A DNA stretch of 64,000 nt from Molossus alvarezi (taxonomy: Eukaryota; Chordata; Mammalia; Chiroptera; Molossidae), in contig CM073885.1 in the NCBI GenBank assembly GCA_037176705.1, positions 87,390,001 through 87,454,000 of the forward strand, read 5' to 3'. Shown here piece by piece: positions 10,561 to 21,094 of the stretch. Position numbers and translations under genes: made by a program. The first letter of the stretch is position 1, and each line of letters begins with the position of its first letter. Below the pieces are notes generated by a model that saw only the letters and a program-made list of their open reading frames with translations, did not search any database and was not told the origin of the DNA.

Positions 10561-11167
10561 ACAATTAAAATAATATCCTGACCTTGAATGAGGAAAGGTA
10601 AAGGAGGCTGTCCTATATTTTCACAATGAACTAAAGCAAAACTTCGGCAACTGTAAGCTATATCCATGTTAACATTTTGCCAATTGCGACAGTTCCAAAG
10701 CACTATCAATTTCTAAATATGTCATCAATTTACATTCAGGTCTCCTGGAAAAGAAACTATCATACTGAATATATACATCAATTACAAGGCACGTTTTCAA
10801 TTTCCGAGATATTTCGAATTGTGGAAATGCAGCAGTTTTCATGCCAAGTTCCTCTCCCGTCTGTAACTGTCATCAGCCCTGCGCACACGCAGCACCATCA
10901 TTCTAGAGAGTGGGCAGTGTCCACCACCACCTTGACATCCTCCTGCTACCTGCATTTCTGTATCACTCTGTCTCCCCGTAAAGCCGCGCACCCTGCGGTC
11001 TGCCCTGGCTGCTGTCCTGAACATCAGCACTGCAGGGCGCAGGAGAACATGCATCTCTTTATTTACTGGGCATTTTCCTCTTCATTTTCTTTCACAGTCC
11101 TATGGATTTTGAGATACTTGATCATTCCTCTCTAAATCATACTCTTAAATAATTGTACTTATAGAAA
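10561..11167. other. No recognisable feature
   Basis: Unique-looking sequence. The longest open frame is 152 codons on the plus strand (10677-11135), with no recognised domain. Confidence 0.45.
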
Positions 11168-11178
11168 CAGCTTAAAAT

Positions 11179-11400
11179 TTTTTAAATTAACTTTTTAAAG
11201 ATTTATTTTGAGAGAGAGAGGAAGGAAGAGGGAGAGAGAGATAGAAACACCGATGAGAGAGAATGTCGACTGGCCACCTCCTGCATGCCCCCCACTGGGG
11301 ATCAGGCCCACAACCTGGGCATGTGCCCTGACCAGGAATGAAACCAGCGACCTCTTGGTGCATGGGTCGACGCTCAACCACTGAGCCACACCAGCCGGGC
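11179..11400 (-). mobile_element. VES-type SINE
   Basis: Minus-strand copy with box A and box B in the tRNA-like head at the right end and a GA-rich (CT-rich in sense) stretch at 11211-11250. Target duplication CAGCTTAAA at 11168-11176 and 11401-11409. Confidence 0.93.
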
Positions 11401-11409
11401 CAGCTTAAA

Positions 11410-11600
11410 TGTTTATATAGTGTTTCTAATTTGCCAACTGTTTTCACAATAATGCTTCATTTAATCTTTCAAAAAAAACCAACAACCCTCAAGCATATAT
11501 TTATTCCCACTTCTTGATGAAGCAATGGAAGCCCAGAAAAAAATGTCTCAACTTGCCACAATGCATAGAGCTAAGGTGTTCTGGGTGCACACACAGTGCC
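11410..11600 (-). mobile_element. MIR SINE, diverged
   Basis: 'cttcatttaatctttc', 'aacaaccctcaag' and 'gaagcaatggaagcccag' follow the order of the complement of MIR. Confidence 0.5.
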
Positions 11601-11609
11601 TCATGTGTT

Positions 11610-11890
11610 CAGTTCAGCTCCACTTCATCCTGCCTCCCCTCCTCCCTTTTATTCCCTTCTGCAGCTACTGTTTCCTTCACTGACTCCTCCTTCCCCCTGA
11701 GCCTTCTGGTTAATGCCTCGCAGTCACCATGGCTTCAGGCTTCAGACACGCCTCTATGCAGAAAAGCCCAGACCTCTACCCAGCAGGGCAGTCCTCATTT
11801 CCAGTCCACTGGGGAATCCCACTCGAAAAGCCTGTCATCACAGTACATTCATGAGTGCCTTATTGGTCCAGAACAGCAAATTCTGAAAAA
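11610..11890 (+). mobile_element. Possible L2 LINE remnant
   Basis: Phrases such as 'cagacctctacccagcagggcag' and 'tccactggggaatcccactcgaaaagcctgtca' are weakly like the L2 region after the reverse transcriptase motif ('ggacatctccacttggatgtc'). Confidence 0.35.
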
Positions 11891-11894
11891 TAAG

Positions 11895-12470
11895 GCAAGG
11901 ACCATCGTATTCTCTAACCACAGTGAAAATGGAAGGTTTCCTCCTATTCTTGAATAACCTGAATATCTAAGGACACCATTCTTCTTCTTGATCCAGAACT
12001 TTGAGAGACACCAATTGAACTACAATTGCGAAGTGGTGTCTATAATAAAAAATAACTTTAAAATCTTTGCAAAGGGTAATATTTTGCTATCAAATTGTCT
12101 TCTCAAACCTTTCTGGTTGATCAGGTGTCCACTCCTTATCCAGCCCCCACACCAGGGTATGGTCAAAGGTGGCAGACAAAATATTTAACCACAGTGCCGA
12201 CTGTACCTGATGGGTATGGCCATCCAGGGGCTTCCAGGAAAATACCAGCCCCATCCAAGCTAACATAGCTAACTCAACACCGCCCTCAAAGACTTTGACC
12301 TTCAGAACTAAAAACAAAAACAAAAAAACAAAACGAAACAGTGATGAACTGTGGCAACCATGGCTTTGGCTTTAAGAACTGTGGAAACTTGACCTACTTT
12401 GAAATTTTTAAAAGAATCTTTTGCTAGCAATCTGTATTGATCCAAACCACTATTCCAAATATGATGGTAG

Positions 12471-12471
<1 letters not shown>
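11895..12471. other. No recognisable feature
   Basis: Unique-looking DNA with an A-rich patch at 12309-12340. No repeat or exon assigned. Confidence 0.45.

Positions 12472-12506
<35 letters not shown>
12472..12506. repeat. (CA)n microsatellite
   Basis: About 17 uninterrupted CA units. Confidence 0.97.
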
Positions 12507-12507
<1 letters not shown>

Positions 12508-12599
12508 TCAGGAGTTCTCAGAACTCTGGGAAGCATCAAGGGAGGACACCAAACAGACACACACCACTCTGTAAAACTTATAATTGACATTACTTAGCT

Positions 12600-13420
12600 G
12601 TACTTTAACATTCCGTGGCAGCTATAATTAAATGACCAGCAAAAGTAAGGAAATAAGAATCTCTTATTTCATTAAAGACTCTATCTCTATGAAACCGTAT
12701 AGCATTAAACAAATTCTTAATGACAATACAATCCCTGTAGATAATGAGAAGATTTTCACAGTAATAAAACAGGTTAGCTTGCAAAACATCCCACGTGTGG
12801 TCCATCATACGATCCTGTTTAGGGTATATAATCTTGAAAGGGCAATCCGATAACCACACTAGAAGCAATTTTGTGCAATACTAGTGCTGAAAAGTCAATT
12901 TAACTTTCCAGCTTTATAAGACTTTGTTATTGCTATTGTTAATTATTTCTCATTTAATGGGAAATTGGCAACAAGGTCCCCGACTGTCATTTTAGATCTG
13001 CAGTAATATCATGTGAAGCTTTTCGTCCTTATTCCCAAGTCCTGGATTATCAGAGTTAAATGGCAGATCCGGCGTTACAAAAGCTCAGGGGCAGGCACTG
13101 TTACACAAATTGCCAATTCAATTAACAGTGTGCAAATGCTCCACGGGCAGACTGCAGGAAGGACAGCCATTTTGGCAAGTGTCATTCCTAATTTATCAAA
13201 CTGTCAAAGCTTCCACTCAGGTGCCTGCGGTCACTGTCTGCTCCTTAATGCTACGTTGTCAAAGCTGCAGGAGCCATTCTTGTAGCTTGACAAGGCACAA
13301 TACTCAAAACTGATTTTAAAATCAAATGTACAGTTGTCTTAATTATTCTCCGTATAAATGATGTTTTAATTACGAAAACAGAGTGGGAATATTAAATCAG
13401 GATTGGGTACTAGGTTTACA
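12600..13420. other. Repeat-free block, candidate conserved non-coding DNA
   Basis: No interspersed repeat is visible over 800 bases. The sequence is AT-rich with homeodomain-core-like TAATTA/TTAATT clusters ('ctataattaaatgacc', 'gtcttaattattctcc', 'gttttaattacg'). There is no coding signature. Conservation is inferred from composition only and cannot be measured here. Confidence 0.3.
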
Positions 13421-13571
13421 TAGAAGGGAGAAAACTTGTTACCTGCCTGCTTTGAGGAGTAACAGACAGAATAATTTATCCTAGAATAATTTATTCAGCC
13501 ATAGTATTCGTATTTTTAGGTAATAACTACATAAGCCTTTTGTGCCCCAAATTTACACAGTATTAATTCTT

Positions 13572-13780
13572 TTTTTTTTTTTTATTTACTGATTTGAGTG
13601 AGAGAGAAACATCGATTTTGTTGTTCCACTTATTTATGCATTGATTGGTTGGTTCTTGTATGCACCCTGACTGGGGATCGAACCTACAACCCAGGCACAT
13701 GCCCTTGATTGGGAATTGAACCCAGGACCCTTCAGTGCAGGGGCCAATACTCTTACCACTGAGCCAGACTGACCAGGGCT
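13572..13780 (-). mobile_element. VES-type SINE (left member of a second same-site pair)
   Basis: Older, diverged copy with a T-run (A tail in sense) at 13568-13581 and head AGCCCTGGTCAG...TGGCTCAGTGG at its right end. Target copies are ACAGTATTAATTCTT at 13557-13571 and ACAGTATT at 13781-13788. Confidence 0.9.
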
Positions 13781-13788
13781 ACAGTATT

Positions 13789-13993
13789 TTTTAAAATATG
13801 CTTTTATTGATTTTTTTAGACAGACAGAAAGGGAGAGGTAGAAACATCAATGTGAGAAACATCCTCAGCTGCCTCCTGCACGCCCCCTACTGGGGATCGA
13901 GCCTGCAACCCAGGCATGTGCCCTGACTAGGAATTGAACCAGGACCTCTCAGTCCATGGGATGATGCTCAATCCATTGAGCCACACGAGGGCT
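13789..13993 (-). mobile_element. VES-type SINE (right member of the pair)
   Basis: Head at the right end (AGCCCTCGTGTGGCTCAATGG on the minus strand); box A has changed from CAGTGG to CAATGG. A third target copy, ACAGTATTAATTCTTAA, follows at 13994-14010, reaching further than the middle copy. Confidence 0.9.
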
Positions 13994-14010
13994 ACAGTAT
14001 TAATTCTTAA

Positions 14011-14573
14011 TGCAAACTGAGTGACAAACCTTGCTCCCTGTGGCAGTCCTTATGCTTGTGAAATGACCGTGAAGAGTGACACAGCAAGTGCCTGTCACAT
14101 CCTCAGAGCCCTTTCCCACACTTCCATCCACCTTGATTCCAAGGGCTTCGTGTACACAAGTCCTCATACATTCACACCCCACTGAAATCCCACAGGGAGC
14201 AAAACTTACCAAAGTGTTACCATCTTCCACGCATCCATCAATGAACAACTATATACTGACCAAGACCCTGTTCTCAGGGTCCGAGATAGGCGAGGTAAAA
14301 AACTGTAGGATTGATCTGAGTGTTTCAGCAAAATGTCCTTCTGCTACTTATTTGATATTCTTAATATTCCGCAATCAACCACTTTCCTCAGAGTATCAAG
14401 ACACCCAACATGGAGGAAAAAGATTATTTTCAGTCTGAAGTTACTTGTTTCTTCCTTTCTCCACAAACATTAATGAACACTCTGTAAGGTTGGTGTGGGG
14501 AGGTCCAAGGGGTGTGGACGGAACACGTAGATAAATGAGATACTAGCTCTAAGTCTATTAGGTTATTTGGTTT
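14011..14573. other. No recognisable feature
   Basis: Unique-looking sequence. Open frames up to 120 codons are unrecognised. A weak L2/MIR-like phrase ('aacaactatatactgaccaagaccctgttctcagg') lies at 14242-14280. Confidence 0.4.
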
Positions 14574-14590
14574 AAAAAAGACAGATCCAG

Positions 14591-14855
14591 GCCCTGGCCA
14601 GTTTGGCTCAGCGGTTAGAGCGTCGGCCTGCACTCTGGAGAGACCTGGGTTTGGTTCCCGCTAAGGGCACGTGCCTCGGTTGCAGTTCGTCCCCGGCCCT
14701 GGTTGGTCGTGCGGGTGGCAACCACTCGATGTGTCCCTTTCACGTCGATGTTTCTCTCTCCCTCCCACTTTATCTGAACAAAATATCAAAAAAAAAAAAA
14801 AAAAAATGTCCTCGGGTGAGGATAAAAAAAAATGCTAATCTATTAAAAAAAAAAA
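14591..14855 (+). mobile_element. Recent VES-type SINE, long subfamily
   Basis: Full-length with box A TGGCTCAGCGG at 14604-14614. It has an internal run of about 19 A, then TGTCCTCGGGTGAGGAT, then a second long A tail. The target duplication is perfect and long, AAAAAAGACAGATCCAG ending at 14590 and at 14872. Long pure A tracts and a perfect duplication suggest this is among the youngest SINEs in the window. Confidence 0.96.
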
Positions 14856-14924
14856 AAAAAAGACAGATCCAGGAGGGACCTCTGGGTGAGCAGCCTTGGG
14901 GAGCCTCTGCATTATGAAAGCATT

Positions 14925-15060
14925 CCATCAACAAACACGTCTTTAGCCCCCATATATGCCAGGTGCGGATATAAGCCAAGCAACAGCTGATTCAGACATG
15001 ACCCTGTCTTTGAGGAGCTGCGTTTTAGTAGAGAGAAGTGATAGCAATATTGGAAAGAAA
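14925..15060 (-). mobile_element. L2 LINE 3' end
   Basis: 'catcaacaaacacgtctttagcccccatatatgccagg' then 'acatgaccctgtctttgaggagctgcg' is the complement of the L2 3' terminus. Confidence 0.65.
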
Positions 15061-16142
15061 GTAAAAAACACGTTAGATTGTAGGTAGTTCAGGGTAAGTC
15101 AGAAAAATATTTTTGTGATTTTTAATCAAATGGGTCAGATATACAAATAGGCAGAAAATACCTATGTTACCATGATCACAGTAGAATGCCTCCCAAGGGG
15201 CAGGGTTTCTTCCCCCAAAATACCTCCTATACAACTTGAAATTTCACCATTACCAAGTCATACCTTTGGCTCTGTCCAGCTTTATGTGTTCTGTCCACGC
15301 ATCAGAATTTTACCTAACAAGTATTAATAGCTCATAGGAACATTTGGTTTAGGATTAGATAAACACAGGCACAGACCACAGGCCAATGGGAACAGGGGTA
15401 AAATGGCTATATGCTTAGCAAAGGGAAAGGATAAAACAGTCTCAGTGGCTGCCCTTCTTCAAAATTTTGTTTAAAAAACCTTTTACCTTTATATACATAT
15501 AGTATATACGGACATACAGTTATATGATACAGTTAACAAAAACGCAATTGCTCCTTGAGAATGCAAAACGCAGATCTGAATACCAAGCACACACAATTAG
15601 GCAGGCAGTGTGTAGACTGAAAAGTAAAGCCAACCATTATGCTTCCATACCATGAGAGCATCAGCCTGGACAGGTGCATTTGATCAGAGGGCAACGATGG
15701 AGGAATGGGAGTGAGAAGCATTTCACAGCATCAAACCCTGGCGGCATGGTCGTTTACTGAAGGACATCTTGATTTTTCTCACTACCAGTAATTTGCATCA
15801 TTGTTGGTACAGTTGAATCGATGCACCTTTAGCTAAGTGTCTACCACGTCCATGACACCCCACTAGGGAGCCAACACGGGAACATACATTCCTGGTGCTC
15901 AGCGGGCTCCTACTCTCCACGGCTGCGCAAAGCAACCCCATCTCTCTCAGCTTCCTTTGCTCTCTCGGGAAACCCAACTGGCTCTTCTCCACTCTTGCAG
16001 GTCAGTCAACCACCTGTGGAGTGCCTGCTCCCTCCCACCTGCCTAAATCTGACCTAGTTTTCAAGGCACATAATATAATTTTGTTTGTGAGACTGGTAAC
16101 AAAGATGGGCTTTGCTTGTGTCTTAAGGACATTCCAGCCATT
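15061..16142. other. No recognisable feature
   Basis: About 1.1 kb without an assignable repeat or gene. Short open frames only. Confidence 0.45.
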
Positions 16143-16155
16143 GGATAGTATTTTT

Positions 16156-16347
16156 TTCTCTTCTTTTTGCATTTATCTTCAGATAGAGCAGGAGGGAGAG
16201 AGGGAGGAAGAGAGAGAGAGGAACATCGACGTGAGAGACACACATCGAGTGGCTGCCACCCACATGATCCCAACCAGGGCCGGGGACAAACTGCAACCGA
16301 GGTACATGCCCTTAGCGGGAAGCGAACCCGAGTCTCTCTGGACCACT
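16156..16347 (-). mobile_element. 5'-truncated VES-type SINE lacking box A
   Basis: On the minus strand the copy begins at the GGTCCAGAGAGAC position of the long subfamily, so the GCCCTGGCC head and box A are absent. Box B (GGTTCGCTTCC) is still there. It is flanked by GGATAGTATTTTT at 16143-16155 and 16348-16360, showing it was truncated on insertion, not by later deletion. Confidence 0.92.
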
Positions 16348-16399
16348 GGATAGTATTTTTTATATGCTGACTCATGTATGATATAGTCACCTAAATAAC

Positions 16400-16690
16400 A
16401 GTGTTTAATGTCAGGGACTCACATTTGTTGAACATGTACTTTGTGCTCGGCTGTCTTTTTTAAATTTTATTTTTCACTTACAGTTTATATTCAACATTAT
16501 TTTGTACTTGTGCTAGGCTGTCTTTTAAGAGCTTTGCATCACCCCGCACATTTGGAACAATCATTATTTTCATTTTACAGTTAAAAGACCAGGTGGAGAA
16601 TTGACAAGTCACTTGCTCATGGTCACCCAGCTGGAAGCTGACAAAGCTAGAGCCAAACCCAGTGGTCCCTTTCGGCTGTTACTATGCCTA
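16400..16690 (-). mobile_element. MIR SINE interrupted by a 48-bp L1 tail
   Basis: Complement of MIR: 'acttgctcatggtcacccagctggaagctgacaaagctagagcc' matches the MIR core in reverse, and 'ttgttgaacatgtactttgtgctcggc' the 3' end. A 48-base insertion lies between two copies of TTGTGCTMGGCTGTCTTTT. Confidence 0.75.
16460..16507 (-). mobile_element. 48-bp L1 3'-end insertion
   Basis: Its minus-strand sequence ('aataatgttgaatataaact', 'gtaagtgaaaaataaaat') resembles the last bases of an L1MA-type 3' UTR. It is bounded by a 19-bp duplication with one mismatch (16441-16459 and 16508-16526). This is an extreme 5' truncation. Confidence 0.75.
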
Positions 16691-16709
16691 TGGGCATGAA
16701 TCAGATTAA

Positions 16710-17389
16710 CCCTCAAACTTCCACACGCAGAGTGTGAGGGCCACACTGTTCTACGTGTATTCACAACGAGATGAGAGAGTGTAAATAGAGATATGCCTAA
16801 CCCGGGTTACCTCAGGACTCACCGAAAAACTCAAAAGGCCAAGAACACCGTCCACTGTTTTCCAGCCCACACCACCTCTCCAGGAGGAATTCCAACCCAT
16901 TTAAAATCTCATCCTATGTTGGTCAACTCTAGAGTCTCTACCAATCTCCAAAATCTTGCCTTGAAGTTATTTGAACTAATTAAGCAGGACAGACTCTAAT
17001 CATTGGTTGATATTCCTTGCTATCTCTCATTTACTTTTATTCCCCCATGAAGCCTGATGTCTGGTAGGAAGTCTTTGATACTAAAATTTAATTACCTCTT
17101 CCACCCTAGGGGAGGTGTGCAGAACCCTGATAACAAAATAAATACAGGAAGGTTCAAGAAACGCATCTCAGTGGGTGCTTCGCGTCTCCCTGAGCGGGAC
17201 GGGCAAGCTCTCCGCGTGGACAAGCCCTTCCGCATTCAGTCCTCCAAACTGTGGTCTCCCATCTCTCCACCCATCCACCGGTGAGCAACATGTTAGCCAA
17301 TCCACTAGAATGTGCTTTGCTTTCCAAAAGGGAAAAGATCAGCTCCTCAAATTATAGGTGGAAATTAGCCTGGCTAGATTACATCTGCC
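16710..17389. other. No recognisable feature
   Basis: Unique-looking sequence with unrecognised open frames of 60-75 codons. Confidence 0.45.
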
Positions 17390-17975
17390 TCGTGTATTCT
17401 GTGTGCGTCCCACTGCCTTGTGAAGTGCTGTGGGTGACACAGATGTAGAAGTCATCGCTCCTGTCCTCATCCAGCTTGCTGTCTACTCGGGGAATGGAAT
17501 CACCCCTTGTGAACGCATTCTCCTTTTGGCCTCTGATGGCAGCATCTCGTTGCCTCGATTAGAGCGGCGACTGCCCTACTAGTCCATACCTCTTGTCTCT
17601 GATACCCCGTTAGCATAGCGGTCTTCCTAAGAACAACCTGATCCATCTCACAGGCCAAGGTCTTCTGAGTTTCCTTACTGGTTATAAAAATGCACCCTCT
17701 GCGAGCAGTTGTTCTAAGCCAAGATCCACGGCTCTACATTGAACCCTCCCCTCACACACACCGTGCTCCAGCCTGCCCTTCTTTCTCCCCAGTGCTGTTC
17801 CCATGGTTCCCTTGTCCCAAGGTGGTCTTCCGCCATTCAACATCCTGCCCTTCATTTGCTGGCTCCCCCAACCCTCCCTCCTCCAGATCCTTCCTGACCG
17901 TCCAGGCCCAGTGGGAAGGAATCTCTCCCTCAACCTCATCCCACTTGAGCTATACCTTCCATAAGGTCTTGTTTT
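17390..17975. mobile_element. Probable L2 remnants
   Basis: 'atcgctcctgtcctcatccagcttgctgtct' (17453-17484) looks like the complement of the L2 3' end. The CT-rich stretch 17640-17975, with 'ccttcctgaccgtccaggcccag', looks like L2 in plus orientation. Both are heavily decayed and the boundaries are loose. Confidence 0.35.
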
Positions 17976-18510
17976 GAGTCATTGATTGAGTCCCTACAAT
18001 GGGCCATGCCATGGTGATACAAAAATGAAAAGTAAACTATGATCACCAAAAGCGCCTCATTTATCAGGAGAAGCACACATGTAAACACCTAACAGCAGTC
18101 AATGTGACAGAGGCCCTGTGTGAGGTTGCTCAACCTTGGCACTGTTGACATTTTGGGCTGGATAATTCTCTGTTGTGTGTGGGGTCAGGGGACAGGGGGC
18201 CATTCTGGGCACTATATGATGTTTAGCAGCATCCCTGGCCTCTACCCACCATATTTCAGTACCGCACCCCGGAGTTGTAAAAACCCCAAATATCTTTAGA
18301 AATCGCTAAATGTCTTCTGGGGAAACCTGCTCCGAGTTGGAAACAACTGAGTTAGAGGGTTTAGCAAACTGTGTTGAAGGTGCACAGAAAAGTAAGCCTA
18401 GGAGAGGTATGCTTCACAAAGGGGGTGACACAGCTAGACCCCAAAAGATGGGAAGCATGTGAGAATGAGGGTGGTGAAGGCATGGAGATGAAATGCCGAA
18501 CCACATTCCT
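17976..18510 (-). mobile_element. L2 LINE 3' region, split by a MER20-like element
   Basis: Left piece: 'attgattgagtccctacaatgggccatgccatggtgatac'. Right piece: 'aagcctaggagaggtatgcttcacaaaggggg...agctagaccccaaaagatgggaag' follows the complement of L2 further upstream. The hAT element lies between them. Confidence 0.65.
18119..18354 (-). mobile_element. MER20-like non-autonomous hAT element
   Basis: Near full-length, about 235 bp. Landmarks are 'ctcaaccttggcactgttgacattttgggc', 'gatgtttagcagcatccctggcctctaccca', 'aaatgtcttctgggg', and an ending that is the inverted counterpart of the start ('gagttggaaacaactga'). There is no coding capacity. Confidence 0.75.
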
Positions 18511-19029
18511 GGGGATCCAGGTGCCGCTGCACAGTAACGGTGTAGGAGGGACACGGAGGCTAAGGCAGGGCTCCGTGCGGCAGCGCAGTCCAACTATGGT
18601 CCAGCTGGTGAACACGGATCTCAAAGGATCTAAGAGAGCGATGTTTTCCCATGTGTAAGCATCACGTCGAGAGAAAAAAGAGCAAAGCGGACTTGAGTTG
18701 AATTTCTCCACTTTCTGTACTTTGGGTCAGCAGGTTCTTAACCCCGTGGAGCCTCTGGTGACCTAGTAACCGGAAACAGTAACAGTTCCACAGTGGAATT
18801 CTTTTTGTGACAGGTAAGTAACTAGCACGGTGCCTTATGGTTATTTAGGACATGCCAGTTTCCTTCTCTGTTTGCAGAGGCCCCACTTGTCCTACGAGAG
18901 AGAGCAAGGACTGCCTGACTTCCTCATCAATTCATAATCTCTGTTATGGCATTTGACAGACTGAACAGCGCTTCAATCTGGAATAAATGTGGCGGTAAAT
19001 TCTTTGTTGATTTCCCCATCAATAGGTGT
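18511..19029. other. No recognisable feature
   Basis: Unique-looking sequence without a repeat or gene that I can support. Confidence 0.4.
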
Positions 19030-19465
19030 GAATAGCAGCAGAGAAGGCGACATGGTTGGAGTCTATTTCAGTCTCTTTTCGGTCCAGGCAGGTCTTGTGA
19101 TTTGCTCCGGCCATCAGGACGTGGCAGAGGTGATGCTGTGCTCGTTTCTGCCTGGCCTTTGAGTGACCAGGTAACTGCCACTTTTGCTCAGAAAGCCAGC
19201 TGCCCTGGGAGAAGTCTCGGCACCCAGGGACCTCCCTGGTTTGAAGCAGCCCAGGCTGGTCACGTAGAGAAGCAGGTGGGGGGACCTGTGCGCTCTGACC
19301 GCCTGTGCCCGTGGACAGGGCCACGCTGCCCGTCTTAGGGAGGCCAGCGGAGAAGCCTCTCCAGCAACCCACAGAATGAGCGATATTAAATCAGTGCTAT
19401 TTGAAGGCACTTATTTTGGGTGACTCTGCTACAGAGCAACAGATAATTAAAACAAATGTACACAA
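19030..19465 (+). mobile_element. MaLR (MLT1-like) LTR, diverged
   Basis: The 3' end 'ggcacttattttgggtgactctgctacagagcaacagataattaaaac' matches the MaLR LTR terminus, and the GC-rich middle ('gaagcagcccaggctggtcacgtagagaagcagg') matches the MLT1 type body. Overlapping open frames of 78-117 codons in it are fortuitous. Confidence 0.55.
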
Positions 19466-19855
19466 TAAAACTGGAGGATATAACTAGCATGACTTCTAAG
19501 TGTTGTTATCTATATAACAAAGGAGAAGTCAGTAGACATTGGAATAGTCGGAGAATGTCTTGGAAGATGTTTTATTTAAGCTGTCGTATGAAGGATAGTT
19601 GATGAATGCTTTAAATGTTTTAAAAAGCATGGAATCATTTTTTGTCTATTATAACTCTACACTTTCCCAAAGTTTTATTGTTCCATTTTCAAATATATAT
19701 ATAAAAAAATTAAAGTAATAGAGTAAAATAGCCATTGACTTTCTACCTAGAGGCAACAATTACCAATATTTGGCAATAGTGGCTTCATCTATAAATATAA
19801 ACACGCACACACGTTTCGGCAAACATTTGAAGGTAAGTTGGAAACATCATGACTT

Positions 19856-20385
19856 TTTTAAAATTGTGGTAAAACATAAAAATTTGCCATCTTTACCATT
19901 TTTGTGTGCACAGTTCAGTAGTGCCAAGTGCATCACCGTGTAACCAATCTGCAGAACTTTCTTCCTCTTAAGAAACCAAAACTCTGTACTCACTAAACAA
20001 AAGGTCCTACTCACTCTCCCTCCCGCCCCCGGCAGCCAGCATTCTACCTTCTCTTTCTAGTTTCCTCTGGGTCCCTCAGCTGCGTGGCATGACACTGCAT
20101 TTGCCTTTCTGTGGCTGCCTTATTTCACTCAAGGTTCATCCATGTTACAGCATACGTCAATACTTCCTTTTAAGGCTAAATACTATTTTCTTGTATGTAT
20201 AGACCCTGTTCTGTTTACCCCGTCATCTGCAGCGGGCACTTGGGTCACCTGTACCTTTGGGCTATTGTGAATAAGGCTCCTGTGAACACGGGTGTGTCAA
20301 TACCTCTTCAAGCCCCCGTTTTCAATTCTTTTGCTTGTATATCCAGAAGCGGAACTGCTGGATCGTACGGTGAAACATTTTACTT
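19856..20385 (-). mobile_element. L1M ORF2 end and 3' UTR
   Basis: Complement of an L1M 3' end. Successive landmarks are 'attgtggtaaaacataaaaatttgccatc', 'cagttcagtagtgccaagtgcatcac', 'ttcactcaaggttcatccatgttacagcata', 'gggctattgtgaataaggctcctgtgaacacggg' and 'cagaagcggaactgctggatcgta'. It is old and non-coding. Confidence 0.93.
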
Positions 20386-20422
20386 CTGAACACTTCAATA
20401 TGCATGACTTAAGAATGAGGAT

Positions 20423-20640
20423 GGCCCGGCTGGTGTGGCTCAGTGGTTGAACGTTGACCCACGCAACAAGAGGTCGCCGGTTTGATTCCCAGTCAGGGCA
20501 CTTGCCCAGGTTGTGGGCCCATCCCCAATGGGGGGCATGCAGGAGGCAGCCAGTTGATGTTCTCTCTTATGGATGTTTCTCTCTCTCTCTCCCTCTCCCT
20601 TCTCTCTCCAAAAATCAATAAAGAAAGAAAAAAAAAAAAG
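20423..20640 (+). mobile_element. VES-type SINE
   Basis: Box A TGGCTCAGTGG, box B GGTTTGATTCC, GTGGGCCCATCCCCAATGGG segment, CT-rich body, AATCAATAAAG tail. Target duplication GAATGAGGAT at 20413-20422 and 20641-20650. Confidence 0.95.
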
Positions 20641-20689
20641 GAATGAGGATATTCTGCTGTGTGTGTTTTTTCTTTTATTGGCGAAAGGT

Positions 20690-20870
20690 TCACATAATAG
20701 TATTTGTTAGCGGATGCCCAGAGTTTGTATTCTAATCCTTCTAGTCACCGATTATATGACTTCAAACATGCTACTTAGCCTTGCTAAGCCTCAGTTTCCT
20801 TATTTTGAAAATGGGATAATAAGAATGTTTACCTCATAGAGATGCTGAGAACACTAAAAAAATGACAGAG
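20690..20870 (+). mobile_element. MIR SINE
   Basis: 'gcctcagtttccttattttgaaaatgggataataagaatgtttacctcatagagatgctgagaacac' is a clear MIR core and 3' half. A VES-type SINE follows directly and probably cut its 3' end. Confidence 0.85.
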
Positions 20871-21084
20871 CCCAGCTGGTGTGGCTCAGTGGATTGAGCG
20901 TCGTCCCATGGACCGAGAGGTCCTGGTTCGATTCCCAGGCAGGGCACATGCCCAGGTTGCTGGCACACTCGCCAGTAGGGAGCGTGCAGGAGACAGTGGA
21001 TAGCTGTTTCTCGTTCACATCAATGCTTCCATCTCTCTTCCCCTTTCTCTCTCTCTAAAAAATCAATAAAAACATATTAGAGAT
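20871..21084 (+). mobile_element. VES-type SINE
   Basis: Box A TGGCTCAGTGG, box B GGTTCGATTCC, tail AATCAATAAAAACATAT. Perfect target duplication AATGACAGAG at 20861-20870 and 21085-21094. Confidence 0.95.
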
Positions 21085-21094
21085 AATGACAGAG

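Noticed and set aside
15895..16353. 152-codon plus-strand open frame
   Set aside because: Its second half is the translated antisense of a VES SINE, so it is not a host exon.
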